Source: Circinella umbellata (Eukaryota > Mucoromycota > Mucoromycetes > Mucorales > Lichtheimiaceae). Taken from it: DNA of 64,000 bases. A program made the position numbers and the translations under genes. The DNA lies in assembly GCA_025093555.1 (NCBI GenBank), contig JAIWNF010000038.1, forward strand, positions 1 to 64,000, written 5' to 3'. Numbering within the stretch: position 1 is the stretch's first letter; the number at the start of each line of letters is the position of its first letter. Shown piece by piece: positions 1 to 11,220 of the stretch. The notes under the pieces were generated by a model, which worked only from the letters and a program-made list of their open reading frames with translations, had not been told where the DNA came from and searched no databases.

Positions 1-2063
1 TAACAGAGCTTCAGTTACAGACTACTTTAAGTAATAGCATATCACCTTAATTGAATTTATAAAACTCTCGACACTTTTCTACATATACGCAAACAAATAT
101 TAGTGAGGCATGACTTGCTACTGCACTAAGGAAATCGTTCAATATTTCTTGATCTCCCTGTAAGTAAACCTTGAGAACGATTCGATTGGAAATGCATTAA
201 TAAGAGCTGATTCATTGGACCAATCTTCAGAAGTAAGATTGCGTAGGTATGGTTGGACTTTTATCTTGTCGAGATCCTCTGTAGAAACAACATAGTTTGG
301 TGGAAAACCAAATATGCATGGACGTTTTATATTGCGTGTTATTGTAAATTATACAGTGGTGGTAAAGAGTATGGTAAATTCAGACAACTGATTGAGTTCC
401 AAGCTAATATTGTGGAGTATGAAATGAAAGTGAAACATATAAATCCCTGAAAAAATACTATGTCAGTAACATGAATTTTTCTTCCACATTTTTCTTTTTT
501 TTCCTCCATTCATCAAACCAACTGCATGTTAGCCCCAGCATTCTTCCTCCGTCACTGTCATCTATTGATCCTTACTTATTATCACGACCTGCTCATAGTA
601 ATAAGGCTGACTATATAGGCATGGAGAGTAACAATATGGGCATTCAGGTGCAGTACTACATTCTGCACCAGGATGATGGTCGGGGGACCAACACTGGACA
701 TCTAAACACATTTTCATGGCAAATGGCGCATGCAAATTTGACTTCACCTTCCTTTAAAGTTTTACCTTTGTCTAAGCAGAAAACTAAACCTACAACTTGC
801 TGGGTTCCTCTTTGCTATCTTTTAGGAATGATTGTACAAAAGCAATCAGCAAAGTTCAAATTTCTAAGGTCTTGATCTTGGAGAAGCATGTGATAACGAG
901 CAGAAATAGAAAACATCTCTCTCAATCCCAATTTGTTGTTTGTTATATCAATCAAATATAATAAAATAAAAGAGACGTTAAAAAGTCAACAAGACCCAAA
1001 AGAACAATAATTGAACTGAAGTTTATTAGAATAAAATATTATCTCTATTTATATGAATCTTATTATCAGTGGGATATATTGATATGTGTATACGTAAGAT
1101 TTATATTTGTCATGGCCGTGTGAATTATGAATATAAGATTAATGATAATAAGATTAGACTTTGAGCGGTTGACGATATGATATATCTACGCAGCTGTAAC
1201 TTTATATCATTATAGAATACAGACTTCTGTGTTCTTATAAATCATGGTCCAAATAGGGAAATACACGAAATGTCAGCAAAGCATAATTAAAGATACGCTA
1301 TACTTTAATAATTAGAATGACAAATAATTATCTTTATGAATAATATGTGTTGGATACAACACTGTTTGCTCTAGAATATCATGGCTAAGCCCAATATACT
1401 TCAGAACAGTAGCTATAGTAACCTTCTCAATATTAATAATAACTAATATCAGGTACCTGACTTTACTATCAATCACCTACATCATTCTATTAACTAAGCC
1501 CCATAACTCATAGAATAGAAATCATATAAATACGGCTATACGGGTTGTAAATATTATTTTAAAGAAATAACTTTATTCTAGTTTCTAAATTATTATTAAA
1601 GATATATAACAAAGTCTCATAGGATTCATACCTTGTCTGTTTTTATTTCCTACTCTTATTAAAATAACCAAATATCACAATAACAACCAGTCTCCTATGT
1701 CAGTCATCCTCTAAAATATGGAGTTGTGTAATACGAATGTCCAAACACATGAAGACAATACCATATGAGTGAGTCCAAAATGCTTGGGTGGCTCCAAAAT
1801 AATTTCCAAAGCATTCTTTATTAAAAGGTGTAGAAATGTGTGTTTCCTGTAATGTAATAGTATAAGGTTGTTGTTCTTTGATGTGTTAGATGAAATCCAT
1901 TTTGTTGTGAATGAAAAGTCTTCTAAAGTTTATAGATGCAATAGATAAATTACTGTTTTTAATTAGTACCATGTATGTGTATATTAATAAGACTAAGATA
2001 TAGTGTGTGTTTTTGTTTTTGTTTTTGTTTTGCTTTGTTTTATTTGTATTTGTATTTTTTTTA
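1..2063. other. AT-rich tract without a supported gene
   Basis: No reading frame here has the codon texture, splice structure or motifs seen in the genes of the window. Short open frames (plus 471-875, minus 562-747) are unsupported; the minus one is rich in Cys and His but has no finger spacing I can recognise. A T-rich run with repeated tttttg and tttg units lies near 2008-2060. The flank at 2064 runs into decayed LINE sequence, so this is most likely degraded mobile-element DNA. Confidence 0.5.
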
Positions 2064-2247
2064 TTAGTTTGATGATTCTCTGGGAGAGGAGGATTGAGCA
2101 CTTATATTACTTTTGGTAGGGTTGATGTTAATACCAGACCTTAACGAGTTCTCATACTCTTGTAAACAAATAGTTCACTGTATAAGCGATCATGCAAATA
2201 GCACTGGTTTTAAGCCTTCTGGAAAATTAGGGTCGGTGATACACTAT
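2064..2247 (-). pseudogene. LINE ORF1 remnant, 3' part
   Basis: Reading the minus strand from the transposon edge gives an interrupted protein-like frame (..ITDPNFPEGLKPVLFA.. then ..CLQEYENSLRSG..) ending in two TAA codons at 2061-2066. When the 5.84-kb element at 2248-8085 and one copy of the AT duplication are removed, this frame is continuous with the ORF1 remnant at 8088-9283. It holds one TAG at the junction and two TGA codons, so it is dead. The assignment depends on that continuity; the segment itself has no diagnostic motif. Confidence 0.5.
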
Positions 2248-2291
2248 GGGAAATTTTCGCAAGATTCGCGAGATTCGCGAGGTTCGCGAGG
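2248..2291 (+). repeat. Left terminal inverted repeat
   Basis: Starts GGGAAATTTTCGC and continues with three or four tandem TTCGCGAG-like octamers. It matches the reverse complement of 8043-8085 at roughly nine positions in ten. The octamers could be transposase-binding sites (inference). Confidence 0.85.
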
Positions 2292-2510
2292 ACTAGTGTA
2301 ACAATTATGAAGAAAAAAAACTTTATTTGGAAATCTGTGTAATGTTGATTTAACTATTGAGTATATATAATGATAAAAATGGAAGTTGAAGTTGAAAAAA
2401 AAAGTTGAAAAACAAAATAAAAGGAGAGAAAGAAAATATTAAAGAAAAGAAGAGCAGCTTTTGAAAAGAATGAATATGGTAAAAAAAATAAAAGGTAAAA
2501 AATTTCAAAG

Positions 2511-5500
2511 TTAAATGTCACGAATGTTTCTGAGAGTTATGTCGCCAGGTATCATGTCAGGATAGACAACATAGTAGTGACTGGGGTGAAGTGAAGATTG
2601 TAACAGACCCACATATCCCAAAATATTTTCATAACCAGTCACAATGTACTTGTCACTTTCACTGGTGTTTGCACCTGTTCTATAACCATAAGGTGTTCCA
2701 TATCTTGGGCGTGCACCCAACCTATACTCTGTCATTTTGAGATTACCATACAGCTTTACTAGGTATAGCTGCCGTTCATCACCTATGAAAAAAAAATAAA
2801 AAGTAAGTATATTGTTATTATAATAGATTGTATACTTTTTATATTGCAGATGAAAATGTACCTTGGTATTGATGAGTGAAGAATAGCATTAACTCACCAA
2901 AATAGAAGGCCGTACTGCCACTATGTCCTCTAATTGGAAGCCTTAGCTTTACCAGGGTATCTAACTTGCGCGCCGTTCCAGGATATTCTTCACACCTAAA
3001 GATAGTGTCTATTTTGAAGAGACGTTTTCCAACTCGAATCCGGGTATCCAATGTACTAGTGAGCACTCGACTATCGCGAAATTGGTTGTGCCAATACTTT
3101 TGAAGATAGCGGAACAGGCTGTACTTACTGGAATACATCTCCAGCGTGGTATAGTGCCAATCCCATAGTTCAATTTCTTGGTTACCATTCAGAATGGTAT
3201 ATTGGTCACTGTCATTTATGTCTTCGTCTTCTTCTGCTTCCTCTACTTCCTCTACTATATCTTCTTCGACGTACATGCGGCGATAGGCATGTGTGATTAT
3301 GTGACGTTTCACGATGTTGGCGGTATTGGAGCCAGGGGAAACACGTTGCTTGATATGTCTTTTAAAGAACCCTATACAAACATTGGAGCATTGGTAAGTA
3401 TATGTTTATATGTTAAAATAAAATATATGCTTGTTAATGATGTGTTAATGTACCAATTGCACGTTCAGCAGAACGTGTGCTATAACTTCGCAATAGACCT
3501 AGTTTCAAGCATATCTCGTGGATGTGTCGAAGATAATGAAAGTTGACATTGTACATGTTGGTGCTGACTTTGTTCTTCATATGGATATGCCAAGTGTTAA
3601 GATTTCTATAGATATGGTTCATTGTTAGTTATAGTTAGGCTTGAATAATTTGATTATTATGAACTTACGTGTTGATATTGGCAAGATCTTCCTGGTCCAT
3701 ATTCCACTGAAGAGCCAGAGTACACCCAATTACCAGAGACATGACCGCGTTCACTTGGTCCGCCGAAGACGTGTATTCTTCTACAAGATGTTCGAAGACC
3801 AACGTGGGGACCACTGCTTGCAAGAAAACGACCCAATCAACAGATCGCATTAGACCAGCTTTCTTGTACACATCTAAATATATGAGAGGTAAGTTAATAT
3901 TTATATAGATAAATAAGTTTTTCTCATAAACTATGTTCATTAATTACCTCTGAAACTTCCTTTAAATAGAGCAGATGGTACCGTTGCAGCTGATGCAGTT
4001 ATAGCACTCCCGATAGCTGAACATGCTTGCTTCGGTTGTAGGATGGTCGTGTTCACATCAGTAGCAAAATCACTGGATACCATTTGCCATATTCTCTTCA
4101 TAACATTCGCGCCTAAGAGATGTAGTTCGTCCAATCCAAAGAAGGAATAACCATGGAACGATTTCAGTTGGGCAAAATCTGTGGCCTTGCTAATACCATA
4201 TTCCTATTTTTTGTTCAAAAACATGACCAATTATAATTATCTATAACCGGATTAATAAAGTAAGTTATCGAAAAATAAATAGACAATCCTGCGTATTATT
4301 TATCATCATGCGTTTGTATTGTACTAAACTTACATTGTTATCTCCTTTAAATTCATCATCCGTTCTTGGAGTAGACATTTCAATTGTTCCAGTATAGTAT
4401 CTGCCATATCCTCGACCTACTGGACTAATTTCTCGGACTGTAGTTATTCGGCATTGACGGCAACTATACAACGACATACAACCTGAGTGATGGATCAACT
4501 CTTGAACGCCGATGATATCGCCTGACGCAAGTAAGCAATGTACTTTGACATTGATTGGCCTATCTGCACAATCAACTATCATCCCAGCATCCTCAAGAAC
4601 ACGCAACTCATTCATCAATGGGCGAAGACAACTGTAAATGTTCCCAGTATGATCGGCAGGTATTATAGCGACTTGCATCATGTTTTGTGCCTTGTATCTA
4701 TTTGATGACAATACAATATTGTGTAAGTAATTGTGAAGGAGTATAAAAAATAATAGTATATAGTTGAATAATAAAAAATAATAGTAGATACTTGCCTTTC
4801 AAGTGGAGGGAGCGACAGCAAAACCAAGTGAACAATTGTCAACCTGGAATTTCCCCCTTTGAATGGAGTGAACCCATCCACAAATAAAGATACAGCGAGG
4901 TCAAGATTGGTAGATGATTGGTTGCGAAAGAGAGTTGGTTTGAATGACTGATATATGGATCCATCAAATATATCAGTTAATATGCCAGGGTCAGCTTCAT
5001 GGCTTACTTTTTCGTGTATAGATTCACGAATGTAAGGATCTGCGATGAACATTGCCAGTTGTCTTGACAATGGGAAGTATGACATTGTTTCAATATGATT
5101 TCCATTCTGTTTAAATTGCAAAGCATTGCACTTACAAGGATCAACTGAATTGAGGGGGAAAAGTCTACAATGCTTAGGATATATGCGATACTTGGTCTCC
5201 TTGACGTCAAACATTCGCTCTAGGCGCGCCTCGCTCTTGGCTGGTGAATATAAAGGTATATTTTCTGAAATTTCCATTAATAAAATACAGTAGATCGTAT
5301 TTATATAGATATATTTAATGTAATTTGTACTTACCAAAATCTTCTTTCATAATCCACTTGTTCAACATTTTGAGTAAAGTACCATAGGCGTCGCGGCTGA
5401 TGTTAAACTGTTGGATCTATGCATACAGCCCATAACTCTTTTGCGCGTGCTTTGGGAGTTTGGTAAAGTGATACACGGTTTCAACAATGGGGACATTTGT

Positions 5501-6074
5501 AGGCAATGAAAGTTCATTATCCCAAGGGTCAACATATTCGTCTATCGACTCCTCATCTTCGATACTCTCACTTACTTCTTGAAGATCGGATGGTCCCGGT
5601 TCATCATCATCATTATCATCATCCATGTAATTGTCATCAGTTACATTATCATTATCTTCATCAGGGTCTGTTCTTTGTTCATACTCTTGACCACTATTAC
5701 CATCAACACCAAAGTCGAAATCATCAAAGTCGCCTCCGAATGAACCCATTGATTCATGATCTTGTTCAGTATTGCGATCCATTGAAAAATCAGCAGACCC
5801 AGATACAATGAATGGAATTGCTGTGGTGGTGGCAGGAGCTTCGGGCAAAATTTCGGGATCAATGACGTTATTTCTTGATAGAGCTCAGAAAGCATCAGGA
5901 TCTGATATTAATTAAAGGTATGACAATGTTTAGAATTTTTTCAGTACTGATTGATTTTGGAGTTTTCATAGGTATGAATAATATATTACCACAAGTACTA
6001 TAATGTTGCTGGAGCACTGTTTTTTTCCAATATAATTTGCATTTATTGCAACGACTAAGGATAGTTCTGGGCAT
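2511..6074 (-). pseudogene. Tnp2/CACTA-like transposase gene, multi-exon, two nonsense codons
   Basis: Spliced minus-strand gene starting at ATG 6074 (MPRTILSRC), with approximate exons 6074-5990, 5901-5335, 5264-4796, 4697-4334, 4203-3948, ~3875-3670, ~3610-3470, ~3395-2900 and ~2785-2511. In order it shows an N-terminal Cys/His cluster (CNKCKLYW..HYSTCG), an acidic Asp-rich stretch, a core with VDGFTPFKGGNSRLTIVH, a four-Cys/His segment with CRQCRI, and a DUF4218-like block (FHYLRHIHEI..SYSTRSAERAIG). These are features of the Tnp2 transposases of CACTA/EnSpm-like elements, which cut and paste DNA in the nucleus. Two in-frame stops break the second exon: TGA at 5885-5887 and TAG at 5417-5419. 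The other exons are open. The third intron (about 4795-4698) begins with GC instead of GT. An acidic EVEEAEEDED segment follows the DUF4218-like part. Family confidence is moderate; I could not search profiles. Confidence 0.7.
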
Positions 6075-6445
6075 GATTTGGTAGTAATGGATAACGTAGA
6101 TGTTATATATATCAGAATTAATAAAATAAAAAGACAAATGAAATAATCTCTCTATTTATATTAGATCCTCATCAATGACCGGATATATAAATATGCGTAT
6201 ATGAAACAGTTATGGTCTTCCGATTCGTTAATCAGGATAAATAATCACAATAAGGTGAAGTAAAAGATTTATCCAGCTATTTCAAGAAGTAATACTTACC
6301 AAACATTTTTTTGTACTACTTTATATTATGTGATTGTTGATTTTGTGACTACGTTCCGCGCAACATTTTTGAATACATGACGAAGTGACCTGAATTAAAA
6401 AAAAATTCTTTTGTTTCAACTGTTTCAATTACTTCGCATTTCGAA

Positions 6446-7865
6446 ATGAACACACAACAACAACAACCTCAACAACAACCTCTCCAGCAACAACCTCAAC
6501 AACAACAGCAGCAACACCAAGCATATTACCAATCAGTGTATCCGCAATACGCCCATCCTCCTCCTCCACCCAATTGGTATGTCCTTATGCAAGATGTGTG
6601 CAGCTAGATGGCCAAGGTTGACGAGAAGGTGACTAACCTTGAGTCATCTGTCGCTCTGATTAAAGAAGCACTGTCCGTGCAAAACCCAGCCCATAGACAA
6701 CAGCAGCAGCAGCAATAGCAATACCATCTCATGGACGATGATCCCTTGTTAGATGTTTCTCAAGACATCCAGCCGTACAAACGAATGGCGGAATACCGTA
6801 TTCCTGCGGCGGGCATGATTCGCAAGCTGGATGCCAGTAAGATCATGCAGGGCCTTGTTAGAAAACACTTCATCGGCGAGGTCTTGCAGCTTACTGGCCC
6901 CAATGAAGTTGCAATGATGGACACCATGGTCAAGATTGTGGATAAATTCCATAAACGACTTGTAGCCGTTTGGGATGCCCGTCCCAATAAAACAATCAAA
7001 ACTTTCCGTGGGCTCACCGAAACGGCTAGCGACAAGTTGGCCATGGATGTCTCGATCTATTTGAAGCACCATTTAGATGACATCCCAATTGATTTGTGTG
7101 AGAAAAATTGGGTGTCTCTCTACTTAGTGTACTATCTTTTTGAGAAGCACATTAGTACTTCTCAAAGGTATGTATTGTGATTTACATATATATAAATATG
7201 AATATAGATTAAAAAAGTATTGACGATTTACATTTATTATAGAGATAAAAAACAAGCTCTTGTTCGCACGGCATCCATGTATTTGGGGTATGTTTCATTA
7301 ACTAATGGGCAATACATCAAATAATGTATATATGTGTGTGTTCCCACACGTTTTTCTTTCTTAATATTATAGAAGGTACATGGATACGGCAAGCGAGGGT
7401 GGATTGTCCGCCGTTATGTCTTCGTAAGTTATGTACATGGTTAATAAATAAACTGTATTAATAATAATATTTTTTTTTATATTTAATATTAGGACGTTAT
7501 TTGAAGACGAAGATGACAATAGCATAACAGCAAACGCCAGGTAAGTAAAATAACAATTTAAAGTACTCATTTTATTCCATGAATTCTGATCATAAATTCT
7601 GATTATAATCTTCATATAAATATAGTTTGTCTGCTGCTGCATCTTCTTCAACAACAACAACAACAACCACCTCCCTTCGTTCTCTGTTCCTTCCTCTTCT
7701 TCTACTTCTTCCGCGTCAGATCCAGTTATTCTTATGCAGGATAACCGGTATCCTAAGCGACCACAAGGCAACTTTGGTCTTTCCTCTTTTCCGTCCTCCT
7801 CCACACCTTCTTCAAAACGGCAGAGAAGTAAAACAAATGCCGTTGTTCCGACAAATCGTCGGTAA
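6446..7865 (+). pseudogene. Divergent accessory gene of the transposon, Q-rich, broken
   Basis: Begins MNTQQQQPQQQ at 6446 and reads a Gln/Pro-rich N-terminus, a predicted coiled coil (MAKVDEKVTNLESSVALIKE), a second Gln run and a globular region (..RKLDASKIMQGLVRKHF..). Small exons with GTATGT/GTAAGT donors follow: about 6446-7167, 7244-7287, 7373-7422, 7493-7540 and 7626 onward. Two in-frame TAG codons (6605-6607, 6716-6718) interrupt it; both could be CAG (Gln) codons after one C-to-T change, and the codons around them fit that. The last exon reads best as a Ser-rich tail with basic SKRQRSK near the end, in a frame one base away from the spliced frame, so a frameshift or a missed acceptor is likely. 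I recognise no family. By position it may be the second, DNA-binding or regulatory protein that many CACTA-like elements encode. Confidence 0.55.
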
Positions 7866-8042
7866 ATGAAATAAACCTTTTTTTTTTTTTGAAAAATATA
7901 CTATTATTCTTTATATTGATTTGGACTGTATTATTGGTTAAAGGAGTGACTGAGATATAAATAGAATAAAACTTCATATGGTTACGTTCGAGAGTACAAA
8001 TATCTAAATTAAGAACCTACCTGCACTGAGTTATAATCCTAT

Positions 8043-8085
8043 ACCGCGAACCTCATGAACCTCGCGAATCTCGCGAAAATTTCCC
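8043..8085 (-). repeat. Right terminal inverted repeat
   Basis: Reverse complement begins GGGAAATTTTCGCGAG and continues with TTCGCGAG-type octamers, one of them changed to TTCATGAG. It is paired with 2248-2291 and followed by the AT duplication at 8086-8087. Confidence 0.85.
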
Positions 8086-8087
8086 AT

Positions 8088-9283
8088 GGTAATAATCTCT
8101 TTTGCTTGTCAGATAATTCTAAAGAATCCACCCAGTCAGATGTTGGAGGCTTGTTGATGGCCAGTTCTTGTTCATCTGCAGGTATCATAGGGAGATTAAT
8201 CTTAAAGTCTGTGAAATCTATAATAACCAAGTCCAGAGTCTCTTCAATAATCCCATGGCATATGAGAGTTGAAGTGTCATTAAGTGATGAGTCTTAATCC
8301 TCAGTTGTTTCAGTTAATAGACTGAAACAAGTAGAAAGTTGTTTGTTTTTTATTTTTGTGTATTTTGAGGTGCATGAATTGATTTTTTTCATTCCTTGGA
8401 TAGTGTAGTAGTACTATGTGGCCTGTCTTGCACCAACTTGTTTTGTTATTGCCTGGAGACCATAGTGTTGCATTATGTTCCTTAGGACAGATAGTGTTGT
8501 AGTGATCAAAACCACCACAATGGAAACATTTTTGTTGTTGTTGATTATAATGAAGACGAGGGCAATCTTCGTAATAGTAGTCAGGTTGGTGACATCTGGA
8601 ACAAAATAGCAGCATGCCTTCAAAGTACACATATATAAGATCATCTTTATTGCCACACCATAGAATAGGGTGGTTTAAATTTTCCTTCTTTTTCTTGTAT
8701 ATCCACAATGGCAAACCCGTTGCCCATATAGGCTTTGTTGGTAGTATGGTTACAGTTGATGCCAATGTCGAGAATTCCGCCATATGGTTGAAAAGTTGTA
8801 CATAATCCTTAAGTAAGTACCTGTTCAGATAATAGTGGTAAATCAGTGAGTCTTAGTTTTTTAATTTTGGCTTTCTTATGGAGCGCTCGAGTTGCCCGAA
8901 TGTTAATTTCTGGTGTAAAATCAATACCCTTGTTGATGGCAAGAGTACATACCTCTTCACTGTTGAAATTGATTTCAGCTAAAACTTTGACTCCTTTTTT
9001 GTGAGGAATGATACTATTGCTATTCGGAAAAGTTTTCATTAATGTAGCAATAGTGTCATCAAGTACGCCTGGACAAGAACTGATGTTAAAAATGACGCTA
9101 TCAGGAGAACGGCCAGTTTTCCAAATTCAAGAGAAATAATAAATTTTATCGGGTTCTGTATTGTTGTGTTGACGATGTGTATGAACTAAGGATACGCGTT
9201 CAGGTTGAGCAATACGTGCCTAAGAGAGTACTGTGGGTAAAGAAGCATTGGAATGAGTAGTGTCCTTGACTCTTGGATCCATG
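8088..9283 (-). pseudogene. LINE ORF1 (zinc-knuckle, gag-like) remnant, 5' part
   Basis: Starts at ATG 9283 (MDPRVKDTTHSN) and shows the order typical of LINE ORF1 proteins in Mucoromycota: a nucleic-acid-binding N-terminal region, a GGILDIGI..YMGNGFAIVD block, then two zinc knuckles. The second knuckle (CFHCGGFDHYNTIC) is a perfect CX2CX4HX4C. The first (CSRCHQPDYYYEDC) has Tyr in place of the His, a single C-to-T change. Several stops (two TAG/TGA codons near the start, TAA after EQVLT) and at least one frameshift near 8650 make it a pseudogene. It continues as KPPTSDWVDSLELSDKQKR up to the transposon edge at 8087. No ORF2 (reverse transcriptase) of this LINE is visible in the window. Confidence 0.7.
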
Positions 9284-9603
9284 TTGAGATACAAAAAGTG
9301 GGGGTAGGATATAATAAATATGTAAGAATTTATTAGTATGAGTAGTGTATTTGTTTTTTTATGTTATTTTTTTAATATATATATTTGGTAATTTTCAATG
9401 ATTTTGTGTGAAGGAGTTAAACTTATTAGTTTCCTACTGTAGAATTAATTTGTGGAGTGACTACTTAATTACAAAATTTTACCATTACTATTAGCAGCAA
9501 TGGAATTTGCTAAGGCTATCTGTACTTTTGTAAGAGCATTTTTTGCTTGTTGAAAGTATACTCGAGCACGTCTCTCTGACCTCAAATAATAGCAAACCAA
9601 ATG
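9284..9603. other. Non-coding spacer
   Basis: AT-rich sequence upstream of the LINE ORF1 start. It may hold the 5' untranslated end of that LINE, but I see no promoter motif, repeat or open frame that supports this. Confidence 0.4.
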
Positions 9604-9997
9604 TTAATCATACATATTATAAGTAAACACAAAGTTTGTTTTATACCCGGTCTCTAAACACGCAAAACATTTTAATGGTCTAGTAGTACTTGGTAACAGC
9701 ATTTTGGAGAGTTTCTTTGTTTTGTTAATATTATTATTTTGAGAGGAAATTTCCGCTTGCTTGTTAATGGTTAAAAGAATCCTCACAGTTCCTTCGATCT
9801 GTCCACAGAAAAACGTTCTTTCATGATTGGTAAAAATGGAAGAGTGTCGGAAGCAGTTTGATGAGCAATCATATAAAATGTGTTTTACAAAGTGGTAAAA
9901 TTGACGCTCCTTGCTACTGTCAACACCTGTCTTGAAACTAGGGAAGGCGAATAAATCAAACTCTTTATGGCTACAACATGATACTGCGGATCGTATA
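9604..9997 (-). pseudogene. ORF fragment cut by the DIRS element
   Basis: A minus-strand frame is open from the DIRS left edge to a stop at 9604 (..CSHKEFDLFAFPSFKTG..CFACLETGYKTN..). Its ATG lies inside the element, so the natural start, if any, was on the other side of the insertion. It contains several Cys residues but no motif I can name. The matching piece may be among the degraded frames right of 14288, but joining the flanks gives no clear continuous frame. It could be an unrelated chance ORF. Confidence 0.3.
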
Positions 9998-10125
9998 ATT
10001 TTTCTATTAGACACGAGAATACAAAATAAGTCATATTATGATTGCTTTAATCTTTCTTTTTATTGGTCAGCGAAAAATAATATAAAATAAAATTCTGATA
10101 CAATATATAATAATTGATCTTCTTT
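9998..10125 (+). repeat. DIRS left inverted terminal repeat
   Basis: The block from about 10010 (agacacgagaatacaaaata) through TTGGTCAGCGAAAAATAA to the gatcttcttt end at 10124 is the reverse complement of 14132-14240, with only a few differences. The outermost bases (9998-10010) are unique to this end and recur, inverted, in the internal region at 10210-10228. Confidence 0.9.
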
Positions 10126-10186
10126 GAGTAAAATATAAAATAATAATAATATGAGAGAAAGGGTAAAACGAAGAGGGTGGGTGGGG

Positions 10187-10298
10187 AATCATATGACTTA
10201 TTTTGTATTCTCGTGTCTAATAGAAAAATTCAAGTGACGAATAAAATTCTTCTAGAATTGAATGAGACACTCGAATACAAAATAAGTCATATGATTGC
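10187..10298. repeat. DIRS internal complementary region
   Basis: The first part (10189-10228) is the reverse complement of the left extremity 9998-10040. The second part (10227-10298) is the reverse complement of the right extremity 14218-14288. The junction reads agaaaaattcaagtgacg. In DIRS-1 such a region is the template for completing the element ends through a circular intermediate. It overlaps the end of the recombinase gene by about one codon. Confidence 0.9.
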
Positions 10299-11059
10299 TA
10301 ATCCAGAGTAATAAGAGTACTTGTAAAATCGAAAAGAGACAAATGTTCTCTTCGATAATGATTTTCAAAGGTTAACGAATTTGACCAGTTACCCATAGTG
10401 ACGACATCTTCTTTAGGAACACCAGAGGCAAGAGCTAAAGAGGAAGCAATGGAGCGAAGACTAACCCTAGGTTCAGAGGTAGATTTGCGCAAAAGTCGAG
10501 AAATCCATCCTTGTATAGTACTGGCTTGAAGAGGTTGATCAGGAGAAATTGAATTGACAAATAAATTAATGGAAGAGCATTGAGGACGGCGATCACGATA
10601 AGCAAGAAAAGTTTGGATAGGACAAAGAGTAGTCGACTTGTTGTGAGCACGCACTTGGAATGATTTAATTATTTGACGGCCGTGACGTTTTTCTTTGGGA
10701 CAATGAACCTCGAGAGACAAAAAAGTAAGATCAGAAGAAACCCGAACGGAAGCAAGAGGAATCCTTTGCAAGTCAGACGGGCGAAAGAAGCATGCAACAC
10801 CCAGTAAAAAGGCCAGTTTTCCCTGAAGAGAAGCGAATGTAGTAGAAGCGTTGTTTAAACTAGATAAATAATTAAAAGTAGGTTGTAAATCAATTGTTGG
10901 TCGATGCAATCGAATTGGTGGCGTTTGAGCTGCCAATGTGATAATAAATTTGTTCAATAAAGGATCATCACGAAGAGAAATAGGATTGTGATGTAATTGA
11001 CTAACAGCAGAACGAAATAATTGTAGTGTTGTGATTGCATAATCATAGCTTGATTTCAT
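10298..11059 (-). CDS. DIRS tyrosine recombinase
   Basis: 253 codons are open from ATG 11059, and the frame stays open and protein-like for about 25 more codons upstream (..WASDNNISDNNFSTIDLI..), so the true N-terminus may lie near 11140 or be expressed from the preceding ORF. It carries the phage-integrase-type catalytic layout: first Arg in CFFRPSDLQRI, a second box with SLRSIASSLALASGVP, Trp in MGNWSNSL, and the nucleophilic Tyr in FENHYRREH. The His normally found in the HxxR motif is absent (VSLR). The enzyme would integrate the circular DNA of the element. The frame has no stop, unlike the adjacent pol ORF. Confidence 0.85.
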   Translation of the reverse strand: MKSSYDYAITTLQLFRSAVSQLHHNPISLRDDPLLNKFIITLAAQTPPIRLHRPTIDLQPTFNYLSSLNNASTTFASLQGKLAFLLGVACFFRPSDLQRIPLASVRVSSDLTFLSLEVHCPKEKRHGRQIIKSFQVRAHNKSTTLCPIQTFLAYRDRRPQCSSINLFVNSISPDQPLQASTIQGWISRLLRKSTSEPRVSLRSIASSLALASGVPKEDVVTMGNWSNSLTFENHYRREHLSLFDFTSTLITLD

Positions 11060-11220
11060 AGTACTGAGAAAATTGATTAAATCAATTGTTGAAAAGTTGT
11101 TGTCAGAAATATTGTTATCTGATGCCCATTTAAGAAATAAGAGTTAACCACATTGATATGATCGGTTAGTGCTAGTATCCCGTAAATTATGTTGAGTTAA
11201 AAGTTGTTGAGCGACTTGAT

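Larger units (their letters stand above)
2248..8085. mobile_element. 5.84-kb Tnp2/CACTA-superfamily-like DNA transposon
   Basis: Both ends carry the inverted sequence GGGAAATTTTCGC followed by iterated TTCGCGAG units, and both are flanked by AT (2246-2247 and 8086-8087), taken as a 2-bp target duplication. Inside are two divergent genes: a multi-exon Tnp2-like transposase on the minus strand (2511-6074) and an accessory gene on the plus strand (6446-7865), separated by about 370 bp. The element interrupts a LINE ORF1 that reads on in frame when it is removed. The superfamily call rests on transposase similarity; the ends do not start with CACTA. Two nonsense codons in the transposase suggest it is no longer autonomous, although the overall structure is complete. 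Confidence 0.8.

Noticed and set aside
471..875. 134-codon plus-strand ORF near the left end
   Set aside because: Begins with a poly-Phe run, has no domain, intron or homologue-like texture, and overlaps an equally unsupported minus frame.
2242..2246. CACTA sequence directly at the left edge of the DNA transposon
   Set aside because: The right end shows no matching TAGTG, and the paired inverted repeat begins at GGGAAA. The CACTA belongs to the LINE flank and is a coincidence.
3178..3546. 122-codon plus-strand ORF
   Set aside because: Shadow of the transposase gene on the other strand; the minus frames carry the conserved blocks.
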